Source: a virus
IMG/VR virus record: IMGVR_UViG_3300031787_000320
Coordinates: 1-39,497 of that record
Direction: 5' to 3' (one strand)
DNA: 39,497 bases
This document shows, in pieces, positions 1 through 7,702 of the stretch; the stretch's first letter is position 1; every line of letters begins with the position of its first letter. The notes under the pieces are model-generated. The model worked only from the letters and a program-made list of their open reading frames with translations. It was not told the DNA's origin and did no database searches. The translations under genes and the position numbers were made by a program.

Positions 1-2238
1 CTGATACCCACCTGTCCAGTTAAATGGTGAAGTATTTGTATAGCGTTTGCAACTTGGAGGCAATAATGCAGGGTTAGCCGGGTCTATAAGGGTGTATGGT
101 AATATTTCATCCCTAATTTGTAGGGCAGTTGCTTCTATGGTATTACTTACGAAATTAAATTGCGATGCACCGAAAATATACCTGTTGTCATTGACGGACA
201 AAGTAGGGGACGGGTCAGTTATTGCCATTGTATTAAGCAGCCCTATAAATTCAGTATTATTGAATAAGTTATACTGACTAAACTGCATATTTATTTGTGG
301 CTTTGATATGCAGTTAAAATATTGGTTAAATAATAAGGTACCTAAATTTGTGTATAGTGTAGTAGATGCCCCGAACCTGTAAACATCTGCAAAAATTTCA
401 TAATTTGTATTAATGTATATTGATTGAGTTTGATTAACTCCATTGGCTGGGAATGGCAAACCAAGTAACACTTTAACTTCTTTTTTGTAAGGTGTAGGTG
501 TTACATCATTATAAATAACTCTACTGGTTACAGGATATGATGATTTCCTTGTTACAGATGCAAGATACAGGGCATTTACCTCGGTTGCTCTAACATTAAA
601 ATATATTACGAGTGTTCCACTTGCCGGGGCTGCTAATGTCTTTATATTTGTTTCTTTTATCCTGTCAGAGTTTTGTGGCGCTCCATAATAAGCAGCGCTA
701 TCATTATAAACCCAATAAGGTTCGTCATTGTTTTTCCTGTAATTCCAAAAGTTTCCACCCCCAACATCAATACGAATAAATATTCTTAACAAGTCATTTA
801 CATTGTTATAGGTTGCGCCATAAACAAAAGTCAAATCTATTTCCTCGTTTTGTTGCACCTTGCCTGGTCTATCACAAATTAAAGTACTTGCTACCGTTCC
901 CGCTACAATTCTTTGGCAAGTGAAATTATCAACAACAACTCTATCATAAATACCACTAACTCCTAAAGACTTTGTCCAATATATTGGCTCACCAGACGAA
1001 TCTAATCTTGACAAATCTCCATTAGCTATTGTATTTTCAGGAAATTTAATATCACCTGTTATTTGAATACTATTATACCCTTTTTTTAATATTTTAACTT
1101 GCCCATTATTTATAAAGTAGAACGGTGTTAATGTATCGTTTTGGTATGGCTTTATATCATACTTAATATTCTTTGTGCTTAAAGTATCAGCAACTAACTT
1201 CCAATTTGTAGTGAATACCCTGATACTATCAGATGCCTTTTCATTTACCGAAGTAAGCCACCATTGCCCATTTGATTGATATAATTGCACTCCGAAAGAC
1301 TCACAAATCCTTTCTAATACTTCATAGCAACTTGGATATGTTGTTGAGCTTTTAAGGAATATTGCAGGTGCTAAATACAATTGCCTTATAGTGCTTGTAC
1401 TTTCGCTCATTGCAACTGGTAGATAATAATTAACTGATGAATTGAATGTATATCCATCAGGAAGATAGATATTCATTAAACAATTGTTAATTATCTTTTG
1501 TATCGTTTCAAGTTCGTTAATATCTCCTGTTGATGGAATATATGCAATACTTTTCAGCATCCCAATCCCATCAATGCAATTAAGGGTTATAAAGTTTCTT
1601 CCAGTAGTGAAAGGCAATGAAACGGTATCGAATAATATAAACCCTTGCCAAATGAAATAAGACGTACCATTAGCATAAAATTTCACATGATACTTTCTGT
1701 CATCCGTTGTAGTAAAGTCGGGTAATGGGCCTGTAAATGAAGTGAAGTCCGCTTGTATCGTAAATGTGGTAGGTAGTATCGGTTGGAATTGGTCATCGCC
1801 GGAAGCATTACAATTCATTACAAACGGCTCCGGCCCTGTACCTACTGAATACACGCTCCCCGAATAACCTTTCTCCCAAATTTCAGCAGTAAAGGTATGC
1901 CCTGACTTCCCTATGGCGGATAGGGTATATTTTTTACCGTATGCCGGAGGAACAAGCAGAGAAGCAGTTTCGTATGGTGTTGTTGTTGCACCTGCTATAA
2001 TTCCAGATGTTACAGACGAGCCGCCTGTAGCTGCTTGTTTATTTGGTGCAAAAATGTATATCTGTGGGGTATATGCAGTTTCGTAATTGTACCCTGTGAC
2101 ATAATTAGTTCTTACTTCATTGTAAGCAAATGTTACAATTTCACCTTGGCACGTTTGAAATTCAAAATATACAAATCCATCAGATGCAGCAGCTATATCT
2201 GTACTTGAAACTGTTATTGTTAGTTTATTACACGCCAT
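1..2238 (-). CDS. Tail tip / hub-like structural protein, left copy (3' end cut by window)
   Basis: Open reading frame from an ATG at 2238 running off the window start, so about 746 codons are visible. It matches the complete 786-residue protein at 35976-38336 along its whole visible length at a constant offset of 36098, so there is no net indel. Differences are scattered single bases plus small clusters (for example near 390-402), and the frame stays open, which suggests a functional variant and not a decaying copy. It directly follows a tape-measure gene. That position, and a motif of the type VLERICESFG...QWWF, suggest a tail-tip or baseplate hub protein, but I cannot name a Pfam family. 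The missing last 40 or so residues should lie beyond the window, or, if the genome is circular, correspond to 35976-36098. Confidence 0.75.
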   Translation of the reverse strand, partial: MACNKLTITVSSTDIAAASDGFVYFEFQTCQGEIVTFAYNEVRTNYVTGYNYETAYTPQIYIFAPNKQAATGGSSVTSGIIAGATTTPYETASLLVPPAYGKKYTLSAIGKSGHTFTAEIWEKGYSGSVYSVGTGPEPFVMNCNASGDDQFQPILPTTFTIQADFTSFTGPLPDFTTTDDRKYHVKFYANGTSYFIWQGFILFDTVSLPFTTGRNFITLNCIDGIGMLKSIAYIPSTGDINELETIQKIINNCLMNIYLPDGYTFNSSVNYYLPVAMSESTSTIRQLYLAPAIFLKSSTTYPSCYEVLERICESFGVQLYQSNGQWWLTSVNEKASDSIRVFTTNWKLVADTLSTKNIKYDIKPYQNDTLTPFYFINNGQVKILKKGYNSIQITGDIKFPENTIANGDLSRLDSSGEPIYWTKSLGVSGIYDRVVVDNFTCQRIVAGTVASTLICDRPGKVQQNEEIDLTFVYGATYNNVNDLLRIFIRIDVGGGNFWNYRKNNDEPYWVYNDSAAYYGAPQNSDRIKETNIKTLAAPASGTLVIYFNVRATEVNALYLASVTRKSSYPVTSRVIYNDVTPTPYKKEVKVLLGLPFPANGVNQTQSIYINTNYEIFADVYRFGASTTLYTNLGTLLFNQYFNCISKPQINMQFSQYNLFNNTEFIGLLNTMAITDPSPTLSVNDNRYIFGASQFNFVSNTIEATALQIRDEILPYTLIDPANPALLPPSCKRYTNTSPFNWTGGYQ

Positions 2239-2239
2239 A

Positions 2240-3781
2240 TTAAGTAGTTAACCCCCTATAAACAGATGTACGCTGCTGACTCAACCAAATGTCCTGACCG
2301 GATATCCTTCCCTCCACTATCACCCTGCTATTACCCCCTCCCATTTGCGATGCGGATGCGATAATTGACCGCATCTGATCGGGCCGAACAATATGCTCTG
2401 TGCCGTGTAACATTACGGGATACCCGGATTTAGGGCCGGATACCGTTCCACCTTCGGAGAATCCGAGCATCTTGCCGAACCCTTTCATAAACGCACTTCC
2501 CCCGGCTGCACTTCCACCACCAGTAACGGCCCCAAGTATCGCCTGAAATATTGCCGCCTTCGCTGCTGCTAGTGCGATGTCAACCGCTAACCGCTTAAAC
2601 ATATCACCCAACGCTTGACCGATATTTTGCCCGTTTGCCATAGCGTTAACAAGTCCGCTAATGCTATTCATAGCCATATCAGTAAGGCCGTTGGCGATGG
2701 CTAAATTTTGATTGCGTTGGTCTTGCAATTGGGATTGTACAAGCAATACCTGATTGAGTGCAGAGTTACCATCGGTAGTGAGTTTCAGATTGGTTAAGTC
2801 TTTCGCCTTATCTCTTTCGGGCATTATAGTACCTAATGCGCCCTGACCTGTAGCACGAATACGGGCATCTCGCAAACGGAGATATATTGCTATTTGTGCT
2901 TCAAGTTCCTTGTTTAAATCTTTGGCATCTGTTACAGGTGTTTTACCCTTTCCCCCGCCCGTTGCTTTTTCTCTTGACCCTGCTAAACCTTTTTCAATTC
3001 CAATTGCTTGTTGTATTAATTTATTACCCTCTGCATTTAACCTGCTTACTGCATCTGTTGATTCAATCGTTCTTCTTTTGAATACATCAATTGCATTTGC
3101 CCCCGTAAAAAAACTCTTTACTAATTCCTTAAATGATTCACCATCCACATCGAATGTCGCTAATTCACCACTAACAATTTTTGCAGAGTTTTTCGCTGCT
3201 TCACCATACATTACCTGTGCCTGTGTTCTTAACATCAGGGCCTTAATAACCTTTTCTGTATTGGCTGCAAGTAATTTTTCTGCTTCTTCTAATGATGTAG
3301 CGTATCCAATAGTTGCACCTAACTTGTCATTGTATTCTTCAAGTGCTTTAGTCTTACTCATTGCACCACCACGGGCAGTATCAAAAGCAGTCTTAACTTC
3401 TTGAAGATTGGTATAAAAATTAGTTAGGTTTTTAGTTACTTCTTTTGTTGTTTCATTGCTATCCTTACTTCCCCTTGTCCAATTCGATAACCCTATTTGA
3501 GCAAATGATAACCCTGCCACCAACGCACTGAAAGCAAGTCCAGCAGCACCAGCAGCCGGCACCAACTGCGTTAAGTTGTTGGCGATAGCATTAAAACCAT
3601 ATGGTAAATCTTGAATGACACGGCTGATACCTGTGAAGTCTTTGCCTAACTTTTGAGTAGCACCACCTGCTGATTTCCCTGCTTTCTCTACACCATCAAG
3701 CGCAAGAATAGTATCCTGTATCTTCTTTACGGCATCCTTATTATCTGCCGTTATCGTTATCCGCAATGATTCTTCTGCCAT
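2240..3781 (-). CDS. Tape measure protein, complete variant (513 aa)
   Basis: The tape measure sets siphovirus tail length and is packed inside the tail tube. The protein is 513 residues, short for this family and consistent with a short tail. The N-terminal part is alpha-helical and polar, with a hydrophobic Ala/Gly/Leu stretch near residues 70-100. A helical middle region follows, then an Ala-rich hydrophobic segment (ALAAAKAAIFQAIL) and a Gly-rich C-terminus containing GFSEGGTVSGP and MLHGTEHIVRPDQ. The last 75 or so residues are identical to those of the second tape measure at the right end, while the N-terminal two thirds differ strongly. It lies two bases downstream of the tail-chaperone frame and just upstream of the tail-tip gene, the usual siphovirus order. 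Confidence 0.85.
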   Translation of the reverse strand: MAEESLRITITADNKDAVKKIQDTILALDGVEKAGKSAGGATQKLGKDFTGISRVIQDLPYGFNAIANNLTQLVPAAGAAGLAFSALVAGLSFAQIGLSNWTRGSKDSNETTKEVTKNLTNFYTNLQEVKTAFDTARGGAMSKTKALEEYNDKLGATIGYATSLEEAEKLLAANTEKVIKALMLRTQAQVMYGEAAKNSAKIVSGELATFDVDGESFKELVKSFFTGANAIDVFKRRTIESTDAVSRLNAEGNKLIQQAIGIEKGLAGSREKATGGGKGKTPVTDAKDLNKELEAQIAIYLRLRDARIRATGQGALGTIMPERDKAKDLTNLKLTTDGNSALNQVLLVQSQLQDQRNQNLAIANGLTDMAMNSISGLVNAMANGQNIGQALGDMFKRLAVDIALAAAKAAIFQAILGAVTGGGSAAGGSAFMKGFGKMLGFSEGGTVSGPKSGYPVMLHGTEHIVRPDQMRSIIASASQMGGGNSRVIVEGRISGQDIWLSQQRTSVYRGLTT

Positions 3782-3782
3782 G

Positions 3783-4104
3783 CTATAGTGCTTGTGATAG
3801 TTTCTTCATGTTTTCGATGAATTGCTCCTGTGTTAATTTTTCCCCTCTGTCCGGCTTTTCATCCGTTGACAAAGGTAAGAACTCTGTTATATCTTTTCTG
3901 CCCTTCGTTTCCGTGTTCGTGCAGTAGATCACATAAGCTATCAACCGTGTCCTTTGCCATTCCGCCAACTGCCTTGCTTCATACCCTTTCCTATACAATA
4001 AAAATTCTCGCCAAGTAAGCCGCCAAAACTGCTCAATGGTTAGGCCAACTTCCAAGGCGAGAACTATAATCTCATCCCACGTCTTTTCCCTTAACTTTTT
4101 TTTT
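3783..4104 (-). CDS. Tail assembly chaperone, frameshift (T-like) extension
   Basis: This frame has no ATG; the first start-like codon is a TTG at 4055. The frame is open upstream into the run of nine A residues that ends the preceding chaperone gene. Reading in the -1 frame from the A-run gives KKKLREKTWDEIIVLALEVG and then TIEQFWRLTWREFLLYRKGY. This matches the pattern of the G-T tail chaperones (WDE...L....E.FW.LT.REF......G). It is therefore best read as the T part of a G-T fusion made by programmed -1 frameshifting, as in lambda and many siphoviruses. The T part is thought to recruit tape measure and tube subunits during tail assembly. It ends two bases before the tape-measure start. The start coordinate given is the slippery run. 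Confidence 0.8.
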
Positions 4105-4432
4105 CCTCTTGCGCCTCCTTATCAGCAGGTATATCGGGAATCATGGACTTAATGGTATAATTCACAAACCCTGCAATAGCAGCACCATTAGCACCCCCCG
4201 ACTCATCAATGTACCTTGCAGCAGTTCTTTCATCAATCACCGTTCCTGCACTCTCCGATGCTGCCTGAACCATTGTGATTATGTGCTTGAAAGCAAACAC
4301 CTCACCATCATACAACTGCATTAGCTTTGATATGGCAAGATTGCCATTCATCTCACAAAAGCGGTGCATCGCCCATGTTCCCCACTCTAATTTGATAACA
4401 CCTCCCGAAATTGGTAATTCGTATGGTGTCAT
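4091..4432 (-). CDS. Tail assembly chaperone, G-like (zero-frame product, 113 aa)
   Basis: A 113-residue helical protein (starts MTPYELPISGG) lying between the tail tube gene and the tape measure, the standard site for tail chaperones. It ends EEKKS followed by TAA, and the last codons form GAA AAA AAA AGT, a slippery site of the form A AAA AAA. The -1 frame continues into the T-like sequence downstream. Two products are therefore expected: this short form in excess and a longer fusion of about 215 residues. Function is inferred from position, size and frameshift architecture; the sequence alone is not diagnostic. Confidence 0.75.
   Translation of the reverse strand: MTPYELPISGGVIKLEWGTWAMHRFCEMNGNLAISKLMQLYDGEVFAFKHIITMVQAASESAGTVIDERTAARYIDESGGANGAAIAGFVNYTIKSMIPDIPADKEAQEEKKS
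4096..4104 (-). promoter_or_regulatory. Programmed -1 frameshift site (A9 slippery run)
   Basis: Nine consecutive A on the minus strand, preceded by GAGG and followed by GTTAA, place the zero-frame stop TAA (4091-4093) just after the run. In the zero frame the codons are GAA AAA AAA AGT TAA, giving a canonical X XXY YYZ heptamer (A AAA AAA). Shifting back one base enters the open T-like frame. The position at the tail-chaperone junction is where siphoviruses use such shifts. Confidence 0.8.
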
Positions 4433-4435
4433 AAA

Positions 4436-4876
4436 TTAGTATGTCTTTGTTTGAGTTAAAGGAGCATTGGCCACCTGAAATTCAGCATCGAACTTCATGG
4501 TATCTTTATCGTCAGCACTCAATGAAAGTGAGGTAACAAATACATTGCCACTATACACGATATCACCTGATACTGGCGAAGCAGGGCCGAATTTTGCAGG
4601 GCATTGTACTTTGTTTTGCAACATGGAGTACAGACGCTCATAGCTTTCACGGCTCACGGTTCCGGCTTGGTCAATAGCGTGACCACTACAAGAAATGGTC
4701 TGACTAACTGAATCACCGGGCAGTTGCAAATCTCCGCATTTGGAATCAGCATCAATCGGGTCACGGGTGATTTCCATTGAGTTGGAAGTAAGACACGCAA
4801 CGGGCAGAAATGAGCCGTTTTGGTCGAAGTCAAGTTGAAGGATGATATCCCTCGCATTTACGAAAGTGTAAGACAT
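4436..4876 (-). CDS. Major tail tube protein
   Basis: A 146-residue beta-rich protein: begins MSYTFVNARDIILQLD, with PIDADSKCGDLQLPG and a closing segment FDAEFQVANAP. This layout fits TP901-1/phi13-type tail tube proteins, which carry an N-terminal SMEITR-like strand (here NSMEITRD) and a conserved FxAxFQV-type end. The tube protein polymerises around the tape measure. It sits between the tail-terminator-like protein upstream and the G-like chaperone downstream, the standard siphovirus order. A second tube-like protein exists at 35285-35974. Confidence 0.75.
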   Translation of the reverse strand: MSYTFVNARDIILQLDFDQNGSFLPVACLTSNSMEITRDPIDADSKCGDLQLPGDSVSQTISCSGHAIDQAGTVSRESYERLYSMLQNKVQCPAKFGPASPVSGDIVYSGNVFVTSLSLSADDKDTMKFDAEFQVANAPLTQTKTY

Positions 4877-4879
4877 ATT

Positions 4880-5296
4880 CTATATTGTTTGAGTGATTAC
4901 AAAGGTATAACGAATTATTACACGAAACGTATTGCCAAACGGGTCCAAGTCCTCCAAGTTGTTGATGGATGCCATGACTACGTTCTTGCAATCCCATCCA
5001 GCCGGAAGGGTTACAATCGTATCGGAATTGATGCCGCCCATTACTAACTCTGCAATCTGTTCTGCCCTCTTGAAGCCAAAGCCATTGCCCTTCGTTACAA
5101 TGTCAATGTTTGCGGATACTTCGTGACTATACCCGGTCTTATTGTCAATCGGTGAAGCAGTACGGGCAGAAATGACAATATACTCACCATCGGCATCATC
5201 CGGTACCATAGCATCGTAAACATCAATGTATGAATAGGCCTGTAATTGGCTGACTAACCACTTCTTAATCTCTATGGCAGGGTTTTTCATTATCAT
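4880..5296 (-). CDS. Tail completion / tail terminator protein (DUF3168 / gp17-like)
   Basis: A 138-residue protein starting in an ATGA overlap with the upstream gene (5293-5296), so translation is likely coupled. It contains NPAIEIKKWLVSQLQ followed by IDVYDAMVPDDADGEYIVIS, the usual pattern of gp17/DUF3168-like tail terminators: an N-terminal helix and then a beta sheet holding 'x-V-P....-YIVI'. Such proteins cap the tail tube and join it to the head connector. Position between the HK97 gp10-like protein and the tube protein supports this. Confidence 0.65.
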   Translation of the reverse strand: MIMKNPAIEIKKWLVSQLQAYSYIDVYDAMVPDDADGEYIVISARTASPIDNKTGYSHEVSANIDIVTKGNGFGFKRAEQIAELVMGGINSDTIVTLPAGWDCKNVVMASINNLEDLDPFGNTFRVIIRYTFVITQTI

Positions 5297-5856
5297 TTGA
5301 AAAGGTTTCTTAATCGTTTGAGCAACTTGGGTTTTTCTTCCTCAAATGAAGGTATCAGGAATGGTTGTGCTTTGACCCCGTGTCTGATAATTAGCCATGC
5401 AATATACATTGCTAAATAGTTTACATCGGCTTTCTTTGTGCTTTTCCTTCCGGTATAGCTATTGGTAATCTGTGCAAGGTTCTTTTTCTTCACCCATCTG
5501 ACCATTGCATTAAACAAGTCACGGAATGTACCACCTCCCCTGCCTTTGAATTGGGCTGCAAATGCTTCGTATCCCGGTGGAATTTGCACCTTTGACCGTG
5601 TGCCGAACTCCACATAAGGGGCATATTTTACGGTGCTTAATACGGTTCTATTTAGCCCACGATTACCAACACTAATTATAATACTTTGCCTTAATTTACC
5701 ATCGAAGGCAGGCGCACGTCTTTTGGCTGCCTTTTGTATGTTAAGTGCTGCTGCATCAAACTCTTTTGCGATGCCTTCCGTTACCTTCTTATCCATGTTC
5801 TTGAAGGCATCTTGCACTTGCTTTACCCCTGATATGTTTAGCTGAAATGCACCCAC
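5293..5856 (-). CDS. HK97 gp10-like tail completion protein
   Basis: 187 residues. The central part, AKRRAPAFDGKLRQSI with VKYAPYVEFGTRS, is the classic HK97 gp10 signature (AP..TG.LR.SI and YA.YVEFGT). These proteins act at the head-tail junction. The C-terminus is longer than in the minimal family and rich in Lys/Arg. It starts two bases after the upstream head-tail adaptor gene and overlaps the downstream gene by four bases. Confidence 0.8.
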   Translation of the reverse strand: MGAFQLNISGVKQVQDAFKNMDKKVTEGIAKEFDAAALNIQKAAKRRAPAFDGKLRQSIIISVGNRGLNRTVLSTVKYAPYVEFGTRSKVQIPPGYEAFAAQFKGRGGGTFRDLFNAMVRWVKKKNLAQITNSYTGRKSTKKADVNYLAMYIAWLIIRHGVKAQPFLIPSFEEEKPKLLKRLRNLFK

Positions 5857-5858
5857 AA

Positions 5859-6197
5859 TTACCGATATATTAATATTTCCAAATACTCCTTCCTATTATC
5901 CAAATTCGTGATACTATGAATAGTCCACTGATTGCCTTCTATTCCTAGCTTATAGGTATTATCAATGGTGAGGGGGAAGCGGACGAATAGTCTCGCCTGT
6001 TGCGTGTAACTTACCTCCGCTGCTATTAGTGTGCGGTCATTCCCCTCCGGCACAAACAAACCCCAAATGTCAGCCGTTTTATTAAGGGTGACCGAATAAC
6101 CCCCCTCACCATCGCTAACTAATACAGGTTCAAAGACCTCGATTGGTTCTGTCAGCAAATCTGCTGCTAAAAAGTTTATACCCTTCCTTAATTTCAT
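5859..6197 (-). CDS. Head-tail adaptor / stopper (gp16-like)
   Basis: A 112-residue beta-rich protein with EPVLVSDGEGGYSVT, the 'D..GG' motif and the surrounding pattern (IE...p..DGeGGy......tvWa.v) of phage head-tail joining proteins (SPP1 gp16 / HK97 gp7 type). The segment DIWGLFVPEG fits the conserved W strand, and the C-terminus (WTIHSITNLDNRKEYLEI) matches the usual closing strands. ATGA overlap with the connector gene upstream. Confidence 0.75.
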   Translation of the reverse strand: MKLRKGINFLAADLLTEPIEVFEPVLVSDGEGGYSVTLNKTADIWGLFVPEGNDRTLIAAEVSYTQQARLFVRFPLTIDNTYKLGIEGNQWTIHSITNLDNRKEYLEILIYR

Positions 6198-6724
6198 AGT
6201 ATCGGACTTGTTCTATTAAACTGTTGGCATGCTCTCCATGCCTTTTCACAAATACCCATACCTTCCGCACCTGCCCCACGATTTTCGTACATATGGTTAA
6301 CCTGATCGAGAATCGCAAACTTCAAAGCAACGGGAACATGGGTCATGCCTACCTGGTATTCTGCCCTCAAAGTATCTATTTGAGGAAACTTTACAACGGG
6401 GTAATTACCTCCGATAATTCGCTTGTCAGCAAGTAATGTATTAGTATAGTCATCATACAACACAACATCGGAAATCACCGGGCCAAAAGGTAGGTTGAAA
6501 GAACCCCCTTTGTTGGAAAACCATACTTTCACCGTCTTTGTCAGGATGGATATTCCGGCAGCATCTTCGATTGTTTTCCGGGCAGCACTAATCAGCGATG
6601 CCACCTGTGCATCTTCGGAGGTATGGCTAACACGGATATACAACTTTGCTTCGGCAAGTGTTAAAGGTTCGCCATAACTCACCTCCGTTAACTGACTATC
6701 TATGATGTAAGACTGATTACCCAT
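6194..6724 (-). CDS. Head-tail connector protein (gp6-like)
   Basis: 176 residues. The opening EPLTLAEAKLYIRVSHTSED followed by DAQVASLISAARKTIED is the signature of HK97 gp6 / SPP1 gp15-like connectors (L.EAK..LR......D..I..LI..AR..IE). The middle is beta-rich, and the later helix (VALKFAILDQVNHMYENRG) fits the family. It forms the ring below the portal. The start overlaps the end of the glycosyltransferase gene by 25 bases, so the glycosyltransferase is embedded in the head operon. Confidence 0.8.
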   Translation of the reverse strand: MGNQSYIIDSQLTEVSYGEPLTLAEAKLYIRVSHTSEDAQVASLISAARKTIEDAAGISILTKTVKVWFSNKGGSFNLPFGPVISDVVLYDDYTNTLLADKRIIGGNYPVVKFPQIDTLRAEYQVGMTHVPVALKFAILDQVNHMYENRGAGAEGMGICEKAWRACQQFNRTSPIL

Positions 6725-7650
6725 TGTTCAAAGTTTATTAAATTTTGCTCCGGTTCAAGTTCATTCGCCCGTTGCAGCGATTTATGACTGTAAAATTCGT
6801 ATTTATTTCTTACATTATTGATGGCAGCAGTCCAGTCCTCCAATCGGTCAGGTCGGCAGTATATCGCAGCATCGCCACAATTCTCACGAAGGCCGGGCAA
6901 ATCACTCACTATAACGGGAATTCCAGATGCCATAGCTTCCGTTGCCGTCCTTCCCCATGATTCATACTGCGATGGCATTAATAGTATGCCTGTGCGCCTA
7001 TACGCATTGCGAATGTCGGGCTGATTGGCCATGTAGGAAACATTCGGCAACTCTTTGTATATCTGCTGCCCGTAGCCGCCCTGTACGCCTAAAAATCGCT
7101 CCTGTGGCATGGCTTCGGCTATACGGTAGAACATCTCCGCACCTTTATTCTTATTTAAGTTTATTAGTGTTATTTCCTGCCCTTTTTCAACTCTGTAATG
7201 GTCAATGTCAACGGGAGGGGGCAATATAAAGCCCGAATTGTTGTATTTGCAAAACTCACTATTCCATTTACTATTATAAACCACATTTAATTGTGGATTC
7301 GACCTAACAGAAGTGTACATGAATGTATTATGTGCAAACCAAACGGCTGGTTTCTTACTTACTTTGCAGTCATTGACTACATCTTGCGCAAAGTCTAGTT
7401 GTGTGAAAATTATATCGGCCCATTCGTGATGGAAGTACCAATCATGGGTACGGTTGAATACTTGTATTCCTTCGTACTCGTAGTATTCATTGTTCATTGC
7501 GGAGGTCATCACCTTTACTTTGTGACCTCTTGCTAACATCCATTTGTTGATGGCGTGTGCCATCCATTCTGACCCAGATTTTGCCATTGGCAAGTAGCTC
7601 TGAACGTGCCACAAGATGCGCAGTTTTTTTGGGTATGTGTTTTCGTTCAC
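6700..7650 (-). CDS. Glycosyltransferase, GT4-like (GT-B fold)
   Basis: 316 residues. The C-terminal domain carries MPSQYESWGRTATEAMASG followed by IPVIVSDLPGLREN, the E-x7-E type donor-sugar motif of GT4/GT1 enzymes. The N-terminus (LRILWHVQSYLP, GSEWMAHAIN, RGHKVKVMTS) matches the acceptor-side Rossmann domain of GT4. It should move a sugar from a nucleotide-sugar donor onto an acceptor that the sequence does not reveal. It lies between the capsid gene (after a terminator-like hairpin) and the connector gene, an unusual place that suggests a late role such as virion glycosylation. It is the fourth glycosyltransferase-like gene of the window and the only one with a GT-B pattern. Confidence 0.85.
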   Translation of the reverse strand: MNENTYPKKLRILWHVQSYLPMAKSGSEWMAHAINKWMLARGHKVKVMTSAMNNEYYEYEGIQVFNRTHDWYFHHEWADIIFTQLDFAQDVVNDCKVSKKPAVWFAHNTFMYTSVRSNPQLNVVYNSKWNSEFCKYNNSGFILPPPVDIDHYRVEKGQEITLINLNKNKGAEMFYRIAEAMPQERFLGVQGGYGQQIYKELPNVSYMANQPDIRNAYRRTGILLMPSQYESWGRTATEAMASGIPVIVSDLPGLRENCGDAAIYCRPDRLEDWTAAINNVRNKYEFYSHKSLQRANELEPEQNLINFEQWVISLTS

Positions 7651-7667
7651 GCTTTTTCATATAAAAT

Positions 7668-7696
7668 AAGGGGGAGAGATTTTACCCCTCCCCCGT
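7668..7696 (-). terminator. Terminator-like hairpin after the capsid gene
   Basis: GGGGGAG at 7670-7676 pairs with CTCCCCC at 7688-7694 around an 11-base loop. On the minus strand it follows the capsid stop (7703) and is followed by TTATTTTAT, an imperfect T-tract. It probably dampens read-through into the glycosyltransferase and favours capsid expression. The same stem sequence occurs after the SSB gene. Confidence 0.6.
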
Positions 7697-7702
7697 TATT
7701 GA

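Noticed and set aside
2910-3404. Long plus-strand frame opposite the tape measure
   Set aside because: Lies entirely antisense to a well-supported gene, and its Leu/Pro/Phe-rich translation is what a complementary strand of a helical protein gives.
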